Positions 16,119 through 26,542 are shown, counted from the stretch's first letter. The stretch: DNA of 40,779 nucleotides from Verrucomicrobiaceae bacterium (GCA_016795485.1 JAEUHM010000045.1:1-40779); one strand, 5' to 3'. A program made the numbers and translations. The notes: generated from the sequence alone by a model not told the origin.

Positions 16119-18626
16119 ATGCTACGCCCCCTCACGTTGACACTTCTTTCCGCACTGACGGTGCAAATGCTGCCCGCACAGCAGCCGCCGCGCGCCACAG
16201 TGGTGGAAGATGATGTGCCACGAGCTGTCCCTCTTCCAAATCAAGGCCGCGCAAGAAAAGCAGCTGTCGTAGAGGATGATGCACCCGCGCCAGTACGTCC
16301 TGCCCAACAATCACCCACGTCAGCAACATCATCGCGTCCTTCTGGACCCGACGAAGATTTGTTCGACTATGCGATGCTGGCGTACTCCCAGAAAGAGTAT
16401 GCAATGGCTGCCACCAATTTTGGCCAATACCTGAGCACCTATCCGAAAGGCCGCCACGTGCCGCAAGCTCTCTACCGGCTGGGGGAGTGCTACATCAATC
16501 AGAGCAATTTGAAGGAAGCCGGACGGTGCTACAGAGAAGTGGTCAACCGTTTTCCAAGGGATGAAATCGCACCGTATGCAGCCCTTCGTGTCGGCGTCAT
16601 TTCATACAACGAGCAAGATTTCAAAGGGGCAGCGACCTACTTTTCCTTTGCTGAAACAAAGTCTTCAGTAAGCGGGCTAACGATCCAGGCCGCCTACTAT
16701 CGCAGCATGGCTCATTCAAAAACAGGTGAGACCAAGAAGCAGGTGGAGGCACTCAAAACGGTCATCGCATCAAAAGAAAAGAACGAGTTCCTGCAAGATG
16801 CACTCCTTAGCCTAGCTACAGTTTATCAGTCGACCGGAGACTCAAAAAGCGCCCTGCCTATCCTCCAGGAGTTGGCAGAAACGGCCAAAGATGATGCAGT
16901 CCGAGCGGACGCCGCCTTGAAGGCTGCTGTCATCCTAGGAGAGCAAGGCAAACAAACCGAAGCCGTGGCCCTCTACCAATTGGTTTTGAAAAACCCTATT
17001 GCTTCCGCTCCTCAACGTGGAGCAGCACTCGTCGGCTACGTCTCCACCCTTTACTCGAAGGGCGACTACGATGCAGTGATCGACGCCTACAATCGCAATC
17101 CAAGCGTTACGCCTCCTGCAGATCTACGTCCTCGTCTTCTCATCCATGTCGGCAATGCTTTCCGGGGGAAAAAAGCCTATGAGAGAGCTGTGGAGATGTA
17201 CGACATGGTCGTGCAGTATCACGCAGATTCTCCGGCTTCATTCGAGGCAGAATATTGGCGCATCTACTGTTTCTACCTCTTGGAAAAGCCGGAAATCATC
17301 TCATTGATCAACGGATTCACCGACAAGTACTCGAAAGCGCACAAAGACCACGAATACCTCAACACGACCTACTTGCTGCTAGCAGATCATTATTTTAACA
17401 AGCAACAGTATACTGAAGCTGCTTCGGCATTTGCCAACGTCAACTTTGCCAAGCTTCCAGAGAAGCTCCGCCCTAACGCCCTATACCACAAAGGCTGGTC
17501 AGAAAGCGAAGCAGGTCGCCACAACGAGGCTGTGGCTAGCCTTGGTGCGTTCATCAAAGACAACGCCCAAAACCCTGATCTGCCCAAAGCCCTAGCAAAA
17601 CGTGGCGTCAGCGCCAAGGAGATCAACGACACGAGTCAGGCGCTTGCCGACTTTGATCGCATTATCAAGGACTACCCCACTTCCGAAGCAGTGGAACTCG
17701 CCCACTATCTCTCGGGCATCATCTACGAGAAAAAGAATGACCGGGAATCGATGCTCAAGTCATTTGAAACCCTCCTGAAGAACTTTCCGGCGAGTCCAGC
17801 AGCGGCCGAAGCTTCATTCAAGTCAGGCGTTGCGTATGCAGACCAGAAGCAGTTCCAAAAAGCGATCACGTTGCTAAAACAATCCATCAAGCTTGATGCC
17901 AAACGTTACGGTGATCTCGCCGTCCAGCGTGTTTTGCTTTGCTACTGGGCACTCGAGGATATCGACAATCTCTCCCGTGAAGTGGATGACTACCGAAACA
18001 CAAATGCAAACGCGGTGATTCCGCCCACTATGCTGGGCTTCTTGGGGCTCAAGCACTTTGACCGCAAAGACTTCGGTAGAGCAGCGCGCTACCTGACTTG
18101 GGCGGCCACCCACGAAACTCCTGAAGACACTGACCCGCGGATTTGGAACTACCTAGCCCAAGCGCTACTTGAAGTGAAGAGCTACGACGATGCTCTAAAA
18201 GCCATCGACAACTTTTTGGATGTTAGCCCAGAATCAGTAGCCAAAGCCAAGGGCTACGAAACCAAGGCTCGCGTCCTCGTCGGACTTGGACGCCAAGAAG
18301 ACGCCGGAAATACTGCGGACGAAGGCCTGCGCCTAGTGAAAGATGGTGTTGTCCAAGCTCAGTTGTTAATCGTCCAAGGTGATGCCCTCTTTTCTGCAGG
18401 CGACAAAGCGGAAAAGGAGGGGGATATCCAGACGGCGCGGACCAAGTGGGAAGCCGCCGCGGGTAAATACATTGTGCCGAGCCAGACCATCGAGAATCCG
18501 GCCGTCACACCCGTAGCTCTCAGCAAAGCCATCAAGGCTCTGGAACGTGTGGGCGACAAAACCAAAGCCGAACAGCTCCGTGACCAGCTCAAGAGCAAAT
18601 ACCCTGACTTCCAACCAGGCGAGTAG
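16119..18626 (+). CDS. Large exported TPR (tetratricopeptide) repeat protein
   Basis: An 835-residue protein with a signal peptide (about 1-24, ending QQPP region), then a proline/alanine-rich linker and a long array of tetratricopeptide units from about residue 80 to the end. Repeats are recognisable by the pattern of A/G at helix contacts, for example YRLGECYINQSNLKEAGRCY, AAYYRSMAHSKTGETKKQV, ALYHKGWSESEAGRHNEAV and AEASFKSGVAYADQKQFQKA. It resembles the periplasmic TPR proteins that accompany ExbBD or Tol-Pal systems (YbgF/CpoB-like, but several times larger). It probably binds envelope proteins in the periplasm. The gene lies directly downstream of ExbB and ExbD and upstream of a PDZ protease, which suggests one machine. 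The long repeat array makes precise function assignment impossible. Confidence 0.9.
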   Translation: MLRPLTLTLLSALTVQMLPAQQPPRATVVEDDVPRAVPLPNQGRARKAAVVEDDAPAPVRPAQQSPTSATSSRPSGPDEDLFDYAMLAYSQKEYAMAATNFGQYLSTYPKGRHVPQALYRLGECYINQSNLKEAGRCYREVVNRFPRDEIAPYAALRVGVISYNEQDFKGAATYFSFAETKSSVSGLTIQAAYYRSMAHSKTGETKKQVEALKTVIASKEKNEFLQDALLSLATVYQSTGDSKSALPILQELAETAKDDAVRADAALKAAVILGEQGKQTEAVALYQLVLKNPIASAPQRGAALVGYVSTLYSKGDYDAVIDAYNRNPSVTPPADLRPRLLIHVGNAFRGKKAYERAVEMYDMVVQYHADSPASFEAEYWRIYCFYLLEKPEIISLINGFTDKYSKAHKDHEYLNTTYLLLADHYFNKQQYTEAASAFANVNFAKLPEKLRPNALYHKGWSESEAGRHNEAVASLGAFIKDNAQNPDLPKALAKRGVSAKEINDTSQALADFDRIIKDYPTSEAVELAHYLSGIIYEKKNDRESMLKSFETLLKNFPASPAAAEASFKSGVAYADQKQFQKAITLLKQSIKLDAKRYGDLAVQRVLLCYWALEDIDNLSREVDDYRNTNANAVIPPTMLGFLGLKHFDRKDFGRAARYLTWAATHETPEDTDPRIWNYLAQALLEVKSYDDALKAIDNFLDVSPESVAKAKGYETKARVLVGLGRQEDAGNTADEGLRLVKDGVVQAQLLIVQGDALFSAGDKAEKEGDIQTARTKWEAAAGKYIVPSQTIENPAVTPVALSKAIKALERVGDKTKAEQLRDQLKSKYPDFQPGE

Positions 18627-19605
18627 GGCTGTCCTTGCTCTGTGGCTGATCCTCTCGCACACCCTCACCTGGGGTGAAATCGCGGCACCCACGGTGTCAG
18701 TCTCTGAACTGCGTCATGTCCAGCAACAGGTGCAGCAGGTTCTTCCCCATGTCTCGGCGGCTCTCGTTGCCCTTGAATCCAGCTCTGGAGGCACGATTCA
18801 AGCCGCCAGTGGCATCATTGCCTCACCCGAAGGGCTTGTCTTGACAGCCGCTCACGTCTGTATGGTGGATGGCGAGCCTCCTAAACCGGGCCGCCGATTC
18901 AAAGCCATCTTGCCAGACGGAAAGTCGGTCATGGCCACCTCGCTAGGCATGGATCTCGCAACGGATGCCGCCATGCTCCAACTCGACGGCAAACGAACCG
19001 ACTGGCCATTTCGACCTGTAAAACGAAGCCACCGTCCAAAGCCTGGCGACTGGTGTTTCGCTCTCGGTCATCCTGGTGGCCACGACCTCCAGCGCGGCTC
19101 CGTTTTGCGAATCGGGAAAGTGCTCAAAGTCATGCCAAATGGACTCCAAACAGACTGTGTTCTGATGGGTGGCGACAGTGGCGGCCCCCTTCTAGCACTC
19201 GATGGTGAGATCATCGGGATTCACAGTCAAATCTGGGAAGGGCGAGATCAGAATGTGCACGTCTCAGTGGTGCCGTATCTCCGCTCCTGGGACGCCCTTC
19301 AAGACAACGCCATTATTCGCGAGTGGGGACATGGAGCGGGAGGCTGGCTGGGTGTTAAAACTCGCCTAGGCCACTCCGGCAGGGTCGAAGTGGCCGCTGT
19401 TGCCGATGCATCTCCTGCCCAACGTTCGGGCATGAAATCAGGTGACGAGATCATCTCTCTGGACGGTCTTCCCGTCGTCAATCAGCAAGCATTCTCCAAC
19501 GCGATCAACTCGAGGCCCGCAGGAGACGCCGTTGTCATCGTAACAGCCAATCGTTCAGGGCAGCGCATCCTAACCATTAAGCTAGGACCGAAACCTCCCG
19601 AATAG
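18580..19605 (+). CDS. S1C trypsin-like serine protease with C-terminal PDZ domain
   Basis: I start it at the GTG at 18580, which overlaps the TPR gene by 47 nt and gives a signal anchor or signal peptide with hydrophobic core AVLALWLILSHTLTW. A GTG at 18547 is an alternative. The protein has 341 residues. The triad is visible: His92 in TAAHVC, Asp129 in LATDAAML and Ser200 in GGDSGGP. A PDZ domain lies at about 255-336 (GWLGVKT, SGMKSGDEIISLDG). This is HtrA/Deg domain order: protease then PDZ. The PDZ domain usually senses misfolded C-termini and activates the protease in the periplasm. It is the second S1C protease in the window; the first, at 7523-8509, lacks PDZ. The link with ExbBD and TPR suggests control of envelope proteins. 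The MidA gene begins 6 nt later. Confidence 0.9.
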   Translation: MTSSRANTLTSNQASRAVLALWLILSHTLTWGEIAAPTVSVSELRHVQQQVQQVLPHVSAALVALESSSGGTIQAASGIIASPEGLVLTAAHVCMVDGEPPKPGRRFKAILPDGKSVMATSLGMDLATDAAMLQLDGKRTDWPFRPVKRSHRPKPGDWCFALGHPGGHDLQRGSVLRIGKVLKVMPNGLQTDCVLMGGDSGGPLLALDGEIIGIHSQIWEGRDQNVHVSVVPYLRSWDALQDNAIIREWGHGAGGWLGVKTRLGHSGRVEVAAVADASPAQRSGMKSGDEIISLDGLPVVNQQAFSNAINSRPAGDAVVIVTANRSGQRILTIKLGPKPPE

Positions 19606-19611
19606 ATAACC

Positions 19612-20562
19612 ATGAAGGAAAGTTTCCGTGACTTCATGTGGCGTGCCCTCTACCACCCAGAACGAGGCTACTACTCAAAAAGAATACGAACCGTCGGAGC
19701 AAGCGGTGACTTCAGCACATCAGCCTCACTCAATCCCCCACTTGCACACGCGATTGCCCGGTGGATCAAAGAAGAGTCCAGGGCCACTGGTGTCATCGAC
19801 ATCATTGAAATCGGCGGGGGCGATGGCAGCCTCCTGAAGGCCATTCGCACATGCTTAGGATGGTGGAGCCGTCTGAAGTTGCGTTTCCATCTAGTAGAGA
19901 TTTCCGATTCTCTTCAAGATGTCCAAGCCGACAACCTCGGCAGGAGGTCAGTTCAGTGGCACACTTCACTGTCAGAGGTTCTGAGACTTATCAATGGCCG
20001 AGCAATCATCTACCACAACGAACTCATGGATGCGTTCCCAGTAGAGCTTGTTCAGTTTGATCCTGATTCTCGCATCTGGAATACCATAAGCCTTTCATGG
20101 AAGAACGGACTACCTACAGAAGAACTTGACGATCCGCTGTCTCGCACGGAGCCCTTTAGTGTCCTAGCGACTGCCCCCGTCCGCCCGCAACGGGCAGAAG
20201 TCGCCACCGACCTACACGCTTGGTTCCAAGACTGGCTTCCCCTCTGGAGAGCAGGTGCCATGCTAAGCATCGACTACGGAGACAAGCTCCCCACCCTCTA
20301 TGAACATCGACGCAACGGCTCCGTGCGAGGCTACATTCTTCAGCAGAGAGTCGAAGGTTCATCCATCTATCTCAATGTTGGCCGACAAGACCTCACCGCT
20401 GACGTAAACTTCACCGATGTCGTCGATTGGCTGAAGCACGGCACGCAAAGGGAGCCTGTCTATGAAACTCAGTTGTCATTCATTCAACGTATGGGACTCC
20501 AGCCACAAATGTCTCATTCCGATGCGGATCAGGCGTTCAAGTGCGTCACTGTGAGACTTTGA
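19612..20562 (+). CDS. MidA/NDUFAF7-family SAM-dependent methyltransferase
   Basis: A 316-residue protein with the hallmarks of the Methyltransf_28 family (PF02636). The N-terminal FMWRALYHPERGYYS matches the FMxxxLYHPxxGYY start, GDFSTSASLNPPLA follows, and the SAM-binding loop is EIGGGDG at 66-72. Later motifs are HNELMDAFPVELVQ, IDYGDKLPTLY, RRNGSVRGY and NVGRQDLTADVNFTDV. Human NDUFAF7 dimethylates an arginine in complex I during its assembly; the bacterial substrates are unknown. There is no signal peptide, so it acts in the cytoplasm. It is in the same orientation as the ExbBD-TPR-protease genes and only 6 nt after the last of them. Its 3' end overlaps the convergent downstream gene by 17 nt. 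Confidence 0.93.
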   Translation: MKESFRDFMWRALYHPERGYYSKRIRTVGASGDFSTSASLNPPLAHAIARWIKEESRATGVIDIIEIGGGDGSLLKAIRTCLGWWSRLKLRFHLVEISDSLQDVQADNLGRRSVQWHTSLSEVLRLINGRAIIYHNELMDAFPVELVQFDPDSRIWNTISLSWKNGLPTEELDDPLSRTEPFSVLATAPVRPQRAEVATDLHAWFQDWLPLWRAGAMLSIDYGDKLPTLYEHRRNGSVRGYILQQRVEGSSIYLNVGRQDLTADVNFTDVVDWLKHGTQREPVYETQLSFIQRMGLQPQMSHSDADQAFKCVTVRL

Positions 20563-21844
20563 CCAAGGTTGGTTCTGCCCACACCGCATAGTTGCTCTTG
20601 GCATCAAGTCCTCGGGACTCTGCCTTGAGTTGGAGGATTGCGGTTCCGCTAACATTACACTCCAGATCAACTGCTGGATCCTTGCCGCTGACTACTTTGG
20701 ACACAAGCAACTTTCCGTCACCCAGAACACTGAACTCTACCCTACCCTTCTCACCAATACCAACCTGGAGGCCCGCCACAACTTTGAACTTATCAAACAC
20801 CCCTTTTGGCAGATGAAAACTTAACCCTTTGCCCATGCCTGTGCTGATTCCTTCTGCAAATGTCTTCACCGCTAAGTCATCGCCTTTCATAATCTTCAAT
20901 TGAAGTGGAATCGCTTTTTTGCCGCCATCTAGCGTCACTCCATGGTGAGCATGGCCCCAGTAAGGCGCAATAAAGAAGTGGGATTGAGGGTAATAGAGAT
21001 GAACAGCCTCTAACGGCCAAAAACTCGCCAAACCAACCTCCTTACAGTTGGTCTGTTCTGATTCATCAAACCATTCTGCACCAAGGCACAATATCGTATG
21101 GAGTGCGTCAGCCAACACTTCTGCATCTTTGACAGCCGCCCTCATCTGCTGGCGAACTCGCTCAGCCTCATCGCCAGCATAGAGCGCCATCAAAATCGGC
21201 ACAGTCGTGGCACGAGCATTGATGATCGCTTCGTGAATACGATGCAACAATCTCCACGAAGCCTCCTCGACCGTAACTCCTAGAAATCGTGGCCGATAAG
21301 AACCGAGGTCCACACTGAAGTCCCCATTCTCAATAGGTCCGTGCAATAGCGTATCTCGCATGACATCTGTTGGCGGAAGAAACTGCTGAAGCAGTGTAAA
21401 TTGATTGTCTCCCGGCAACGTGTGGGAAGGGCTGCCAAAGTCTTCAATGACATGGCAAATAGTGCCCATATATCGTGCACCATCCTTGACCTTACCTGAG
21501 CGAAAGGCCGCCACCGCTTTGCCCATAAAGTAACTGACAGTCTCGAGATTTGTTGCCTGCTCCGGCTGTGGCAAATGCAACTTCTGTAAATAAGCAGTTC
21601 CCGGACTGCTTTCCATTGCGGCAAATGGCGCATTCTCTTTGTCGCTGTAAACATTGTCCGGAATCATGCAATAGCTGTCACTCAGCGCCTGACGTTCAGC
21701 CCCAAGCATGTTCTTTTCCCAATCCACAAGCACATTGACTGCCGCTCGTGTGATCGCGTGGTGCGGTTCGCCCCAAGCAAGCAAAGCTGAAGTTGATGCC
21801 GCGAAGAAGGCCGATGTAGAGAGGAAACAAATAGCGCGATTCAT
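20546..21844 (-). CDS. Exported zinc phospholipase C/P1 nuclease-like protein with C-terminal NPCBM domain
   Basis: From the ATG at 21844 the protein has 432 residues, a signal peptide (about 1-22), and a mature N-terminus beginning AWGEPHHAIT. A tryptophan plus histidines at the mature N-terminus is the pattern of zinc-dependent phospholipase C and S1/P1 nuclease. A second zinc motif, H131-x3-D135-x5-H141 (HVIEDFGSPSH), has the same spacing as in clostridial alpha-toxin. The C-terminal part (about 290-430) reads like an NPCBM carbohydrate-binding domain: WGHAHHGVTLDGG, FKVVAGLQVGIGEKGRVEFSVLGDGK, then SNYAVWAEP. NPCBM domains bind plant or microbial galactose-type sugars. An exported lipase or nuclease targeted to glycans is inferred. 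It follows the RND efflux genes on the same strand after a 98-nt gap. Confidence 0.8.
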   Translation of the reverse strand: MNRAICFLSTSAFFAASTSALLAWGEPHHAITRAAVNVLVDWEKNMLGAERQALSDSYCMIPDNVYSDKENAPFAAMESSPGTAYLQKLHLPQPEQATNLETVSYFMGKAVAAFRSGKVKDGARYMGTICHVIEDFGSPSHTLPGDNQFTLLQQFLPPTDVMRDTLLHGPIENGDFSVDLGSYRPRFLGVTVEEASWRLLHRIHEAIINARATTVPILMALYAGDEAERVRQQMRAAVKDAEVLADALHTILCLGAEWFDESEQTNCKEVGLASFWPLEAVHLYYPQSHFFIAPYWGHAHHGVTLDGGKKAIPLQLKIMKGDDLAVKTFAEGISTGMGKGLSFHLPKGVFDKFKVVAGLQVGIGEKGRVEFSVLGDGKLLVSKVVSGKDPAVDLECNVSGTAILQLKAESRGLDAKSNYAVWAEPTLVKVSQ

Positions 21845-21942
21845 GATTGAACTTCGCAAAGCTCAACGCACGTAAAGGCGGAATCACTCAGCCCATCGGC
21901 TTGGATCGACCGTCGTAGTTAGAACCATCCAATGAAAAGGCT

Positions 21943-23361
21943 CTATGGCGCACTGGTTCTATCCCATCCGCCGCCAAGTGCACGATAGAGTTCAATCGTA
22001 GCTTTATATTCATCGAGTTTTGCACGAGCACTCGCCAACTCGGCACCGAAAAGCTCTTGGTCATTGTAGAGCACTTCCAAATAGGCAGCTGCGCCATTGT
22101 CGTAACGTTCACGAATCAGCCCCAATGCGTCCTGCCTTGCTTTAACAACTCTTCCTTGTGCCTCACGCACACCAGCACTCTTCTGGCGAGAGATCAGGGC
22201 ATCTGAAACCTCTCTGAGACCTTGAAGCACGACCTTGCGATACTCGGCCTCGGCTTCATCACGTGCAGCCTTGCTTCCACGAATGCCAGCCAATAAACGT
22301 CCACCAGCAAACACTGGCACACTCACGCCTGGACCAATTTGCCAAATCTTGCTGGGGTCATTGAACAAGTCTGAGAATGTCTTGCTTCTTAGTCCAGCGG
22401 CTGCTGTCAGAGTGAAACTCGGAAGTAATTGAGCCTTGGCCACACCGATATCAGCAGTAGCAGCAACAAGGACTTGTTCAGCTGCACGAATGTCAGGCCT
22501 CCGATTCAACAACTCGGACGGCAAGCCCGCAGGCACCGAAGACACCAAGTTCTGCGCGAGAAACGACTCGCCGCGGCGGATGCCACTAGGCGCACGTCCC
22601 GCGAGAAAACTGAGTTGGTTTTCAAGTAACGCGATCTGCTTCTCGATGGTTCTCATCGCCGCATCAGCTTCTGCAACCAACACTTCCGCCTGCCGCACGT
22701 CAGTGAGTGGACTCTGACCACCCTTTTGTCGGGTGGAGATAAGTTCCAAAGACTTCCTCCGCGCATCAAGCGTACGACGAGCAATCTCCAGTTCATAATC
22801 TTGCTCGCGCATCGTGATATAGGCTGTCGCAACTCCCGCTACGAGACCCACCTGGACCATTCGACGACCCTCTTCAGTGGCCACCAACCGCGCGCGCGCG
22901 GCCTCGGACGATCTGCGCACCTTTCCCCAAAAATCTGCCTCATACTGGAGCAAGCTCAATCCCACACCATTCTGCTCGGTGTCAAAAACGGTAGGAAAAT
23001 TGAAGTTACCTAACTGTAGGTCGGTTGACACTTGTGTACGATTATAGTCATAGCCTGCACCTACCGAAGGAAGGAAACGTGAGCGCACTGAAGCCAGATT
23101 GGCTTGCGCTTGAAGCACTCGTGCCGCCGCCGACTTCATGTCCAAGTTGTTGGCCAGCGCTTCCTCGATGAGTCCACGCAACGCCTGATCCTTAAAGACC
23201 GTTCGCCAATCAAGATCACCCAAACTGCGAGCCTGCTTCTTTCCTCCAAAACGGAACAGCGATGGCTCCCCTAGAGATGGCCGTTCGTAGTTCGGACCGA
23301 CTTTGCAACCAACAATAGCAGCTGAAACCAGAAGCAAAAAAAGAATGCGGGAACGTTTCAT
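21943..23361 (-). CDS. RND efflux outer-membrane lipoprotein (NodT/TolC family)
   Basis: From the ATG at 23361 the protein has 472 residues and a lipoprotein signal whose lipobox cysteine is Cys19 (AIVGC), so it is anchored to the outer membrane. An upstream in-frame start (23463) would overlap the pump gene by 70 nt and is rejected. After GCKVGPNYERPSL, a typical NodT-family start, come long amphipathic helices of the outer-membrane efflux protein type (PF02321), twice over. The TolC-like trimer forms the outer-membrane channel for the RND pump encoded just upstream; the spacing is 28 nt. The C-terminal VLYNDQELFGAELASARAKLDEYKATIELYRALGGGW is the family's hallmark end. Substrate specificity cannot be read from sequence. 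Confidence 0.95.
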   Translation of the reverse strand: MKRSRILFLLLVSAAIVGCKVGPNYERPSLGEPSLFRFGGKKQARSLGDLDWRTVFKDQALRGLIEEALANNLDMKSAAARVLQAQANLASVRSRFLPSVGAGYDYNRTQVSTDLQLGNFNFPTVFDTEQNGVGLSLLQYEADFWGKVRRSSEAARARLVATEEGRRMVQVGLVAGVATAYITMREQDYELEIARRTLDARRKSLELISTRQKGGQSPLTDVRQAEVLVAEADAAMRTIEKQIALLENQLSFLAGRAPSGIRRGESFLAQNLVSSVPAGLPSELLNRRPDIRAAEQVLVAATADIGVAKAQLLPSFTLTAAAGLRSKTFSDLFNDPSKIWQIGPGVSVPVFAGGRLLAGIRGSKAARDEAEAEYRKVVLQGLREVSDALISRQKSAGVREAQGRVVKARQDALGLIRERYDNGAAAYLEVLYNDQELFGAELASARAKLDEYKATIELYRALGGGWDRTSAP

Positions 23362-23389
23362 GAGCAGAAGGAATAGGTGAAAGACAAAT

Positions 23390-26300
23390 CTATGAATGAG
23401 CAGGAGTCGCAGTAGCTGCGGCCTTCTTTTTGTCAGCGCGAGTCGCCCACATGACAAATCCATAGCACGCTGGGATCACAAATACACCAATCAAGGTCGC
23501 AACAGTCATTCCGAATACCACCGCAGTACCCATGACCTTTCTGGATTCCGCGCCCGAACCTGTAGCAATCGCCAGTGGAACAGCACCAAGGATGAAGGCA
23601 AAGGAGGTCATAAGGATGGGGCGAAGTCGCAACTTGGCACCTTCGATGGCAGCATCCAGCCAAGAACGGCCCTTCTCATGTTCCATCTTGGCGAACTCAA
23701 CAATCAGAATGGCATTCTTTGCCGCCAAGCCGATTAACATGATGATTCCAATCTGAGCATACACGTTGTTCTCAAATCCGCGTACCAAAAGCCCAATATA
23801 CGTACCCAAAACAACCAGTGGAGTCGCCAGCAACACACTGAACGGCAGTGACCAGCTTTCATACTGTGCCGCCAACAGCAGGAACACAAAGATAATGGCC
23901 AAGCCAAAGATAAACACAGCCTGTCCCTCAGCCTTCTTCTCTTGGAAAGTGAGACCCGTCCACTCATAACCAAAACCGGCTGGCAAAACCTCACGCGCAA
24001 CCTCCTCCATGGCGGTCACTGCTTGTGCAGAACTGTAGCCAGGTGCTGGAGCACCACTGATCTCCACAGCACGATACAAATTGTAGCGTGTAGTGAAGGC
24101 CGGACCGCCTGTCTGAGAAACCTGCACGATCGTGTCCAGCGGGACCATATTCCCGTCTTTGTTCCTAACATAAAACTTAGAGATATCCTCCGGTTTACTG
24201 GTAAACTCCGGCTCTGCTTGCAAGTAAACTCGGTAGACTCGCCCAAAGCGATTGAAGTCATTCACGTAGGCACCGCCAAGATAGGCCTGTAGGGTGGAGA
24301 ACACGTCATTGATGTTCACACCAAGCACACGACATTTCTCTCTATCCAGATCCACCTTCACCTGCGGAACGGCCGGACGAAAACCTGAATACAGTCGAGC
24401 CAACTCGGGGCGCTGTGCGGCAGCAGCGAGGAACTTTTGGGAAATCGCAGCGAGCTCAGCCACGGTACCACCAGCCCGATCCTGAAGCATAAACGTAAAG
24501 CCCGAGGCATTGCCGTATCCAGGGAGAGAAGGAGGACCAAAGGCCAATACCCTTGCTTCAGGTATCTTTTGAAACTCCCGCATCAGCTGAAACATGATGC
24601 CCTTCACATGAGTGAGTCTTGTCTTCCGTTCCTTCCAATCCTTTAGGCTCACAAAGAAAGTAATTGAGTTCGGAGAAGCCACATTCGTCAACGTGCTAAA
24701 TCCAGTCACATTCAAATAGGACTCCACCCCCTCCATTTTTGACAACAGAGCCTCGATCTTCTTGCCTACGGCCTGCGAGCGCTGAAGAGACGCTGCATCC
24801 GGCAGTTCGGCCGCTACGAAGAAGTAGCCCTTATCCTCGTCCGGAATGAAACCACCAGGGACCTGATTGCCCAAATAGTAGATGCCTACCACTGACGCGA
24901 TCAAAAGCAGCATCGTGCGTGCAGAACGACGAACCAAGAAGCCAACCACCCCAGTATACCGCGCAGTAATCGCGTCGAAGACGCGATTGAACAGGCGGAA
25001 GAAGGCTCCGATTGGCCCACGCTGAGGTGTTGGCGGGCGCAAAAGCATTGCGGCCAACGCTGGGCTCAAAGTCAATGCATTGACCGCAGAGAAGATCACC
25101 GATGCCGCAATGGTGATCGCAAACTGCTGATAAAGAGTGCCTGTGAGTCCTGGCATGAATGCCACCGGAACGAACACAGCGCACAAAATGAGGGCAATGG
25201 CCACTACAGGACCGGACACCTCTTTCATAGCCTTCTTGGTCGCCTCTACCGGCGTAGAACCATGCTCCAAATGATGCATCACGGCCTCAACAACAACAAT
25301 CGCATCGTCAACGACAATGCCGATTGCCAAAACGAGACCAAACAGGGTCAGTGTATTGACGGAGAAACCCAATAACGGAAACACCATGAAGGTTCCAAGC
25401 AATGCTACCGGCACCGTAAGCATCGGGATCAAGGTTGCCCGGAAACTCTGAAGGAAGATATACACCACAAGAATCACCAGGATCACCGCTTCAAATAGCG
25501 TATGAACGATGGACTCCATTGATGCCTTGATCGGAAGAGTGGAGTCTAACGTAATCTGCAACTTCATGTCGGGCGGGAATCGCTGCTCCATTTCTGCCAA
25601 CTGCTTCTTGATCGCATCCGCTGTGGAGAGCGCATTCGCCCCTGGAGCAAGGTAGATACCCAACGCTGCAGCAGGCGAGCCCCCCGCACTCGCGGTGCTC
25701 TTATAAATCTGTGCCCCCATCTCAATGCGGGCCACATCCTTCACCTTCACCTGAGAGCCATCTGCATTCGATCTCACAATGATCTGCTCGAACTCCTCTG
25801 GCTCCTGCAGCAGTCCGCTAGCTACCACGTTGTACTGGAACTCCTGGCCTTTCTTCGCTGGCTCTGCACCTACCAGACCCGCTGCCGCTTGCACATTCTG
25901 TTCGCGAACTGCCGCAATCACATCAGAAGGCGTGAGGCCTAGGGATGCAAGACGGTCCGGATCAATCCATAACCGCATCGCGTAGTCTTGTGCAGTGAAG
26001 TTCTTCACGTCACCCACACCTTTCACACGCGCAATGGCATCAATCATATTGATCGTTGCATAGTTTGAAAGGAACACGGCATCATAGGTTCCCTTGGGTG
26101 AGAATATTCCAATGACCATCAATATGTCTGGGCTAGACCGCTTGACGCTAACACCTTCACGCGTGACAGACTCAGGGAGCCTTGGAAATGCAAGAGACGC
26201 TCTGTTCTGAACATTCACCTGATTGATATTGGCGTTCGTGCCCAAATCAAAAGTAGCGGTGAGCGACATTGAACCATCCGCTGCGTTCACGGACTTCATG

Positions 26301-26530
26301 TATAGCATGTCTTCCACACCATTGACCTGTGCCTCAATAGGAGTCGCCACCGAGGCTTCTACTGCCTCTGATGCAGCTCCACGGTAGTTGGCGGAAACGT
26401 TGATGACGGGCGGACTCACCTCCGGATACTCGGAGATGGGCAGATTCGTGAGAGTGAATCCACCCACGATGACCATGAGGATGGATATCACCATCGCTAC
26501 GATTGGGCGGCGTATGAAAAACTCGGCCAT
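23390..26530 (-). CDS. RND efflux pump, HAE1 family (AcrB-like)
   Basis: A 1046-residue inner-membrane protein, the standard AcrB length. The first helix is preceded by [16 protein letters not shown], and the proton-relay aspartates lie in helix 4 as Asp408 and Asp409 ([14 protein letters not shown]), at the AcrB positions. Further conserved blocks are [27 protein letters not shown], a periplasmic docking segment and the C-terminal helices. The pump uses proton influx to push hydrophobic drugs, detergents or bile salts from the inner membrane and periplasm through the NodT channel. The adaptor gene precedes it by 12 nt and the channel gene follows after 28 nt. No TetR or two-component regulator is next to the operon. 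Typical substrates are not inferable. Confidence 0.97.
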   Translation of the reverse strand: MAEFFIRRPIVAMVISILMVIVGGFTLTNLPISEYPEVSPPVINVSANYRGAASEAVEASVATPIEAQVNGVEDMLYMKSVNAADGSMSLTATFDLGTNANINQVNVQNRASLAFPRLPESVTREGVSVKRSSPDILMVIGIFSPKGTYDAVFLSNYATINMIDAIARVKGVGDVKNFTAQDYAMRLWIDPDRLASLGLTPSDVIAAVREQNVQAAAGLVGAEPAKKGQEFQYNVVASGLLQEPEEFEQIIVRSNADGSQVKVKDVARIEMGAQIYKSTASAGGSPAAALGIYLAPGANALSTADAIKKQLAEMEQRFPPDMKLQITLDSTLPIKASMESIVHTLFEAVILVILVVYIFLQSFRATLIPMLTVPVALLGTFMVFPLLGFSVNTLTLFGLVLAIGIVVDDAIVVVEAVMHHLEHGSTPVEATKKAMKEVSGPVVAIALILCAVFVPVAFMPGLTGTLYQQFAITIAASVIFSAVNALTLSPALAAMLLRPPTPQRGPIGAFFRLFNRVFDAITARYTGVVGFLVRRSARTMLLLIASVVGIYYLGNQVPGGFIPDEDKGYFFVAAELPDAASLQRSQAVGKKIEALLSKMEGVESYLNVTGFSTLTNVASPNSITFFVSLKDWKERKTRLTHVKGIMFQLMREFQKIPEARVLAFGPPSLPGYGNASGFTFMLQDRAGGTVAELAAISQKFLAAAAQRPELARLYSGFRPAVPQVKVDLDREKCRVLGVNINDVFSTLQAYLGGAYVNDFNRFGRVYRVYLQAEPEFTSKPEDISKFYVRNKDGNMVPLDTIVQVSQTGGPAFTTRYNLYRAVEISGAPAPGYSSAQAVTAMEEVAREVLPAGFGYEWTGLTFQEKKAEGQAVFIFGLAIIFVFLLLAAQYESWSLPFSVLLATPLVVLGTYIGLLVRGFENNVYAQIGIIMLIGLAAKNAILIVEFAKMEHEKGRSWLDAAIEGAKLRLRPILMTSFAFILGAVPLAIATGSGAESRKVMGTAVVFGMTVATLIGVFVIPACYGFVMWATRADKKKAAATATPAHS

Positions 26531-26542
26531 GGTTGCAGTGCG

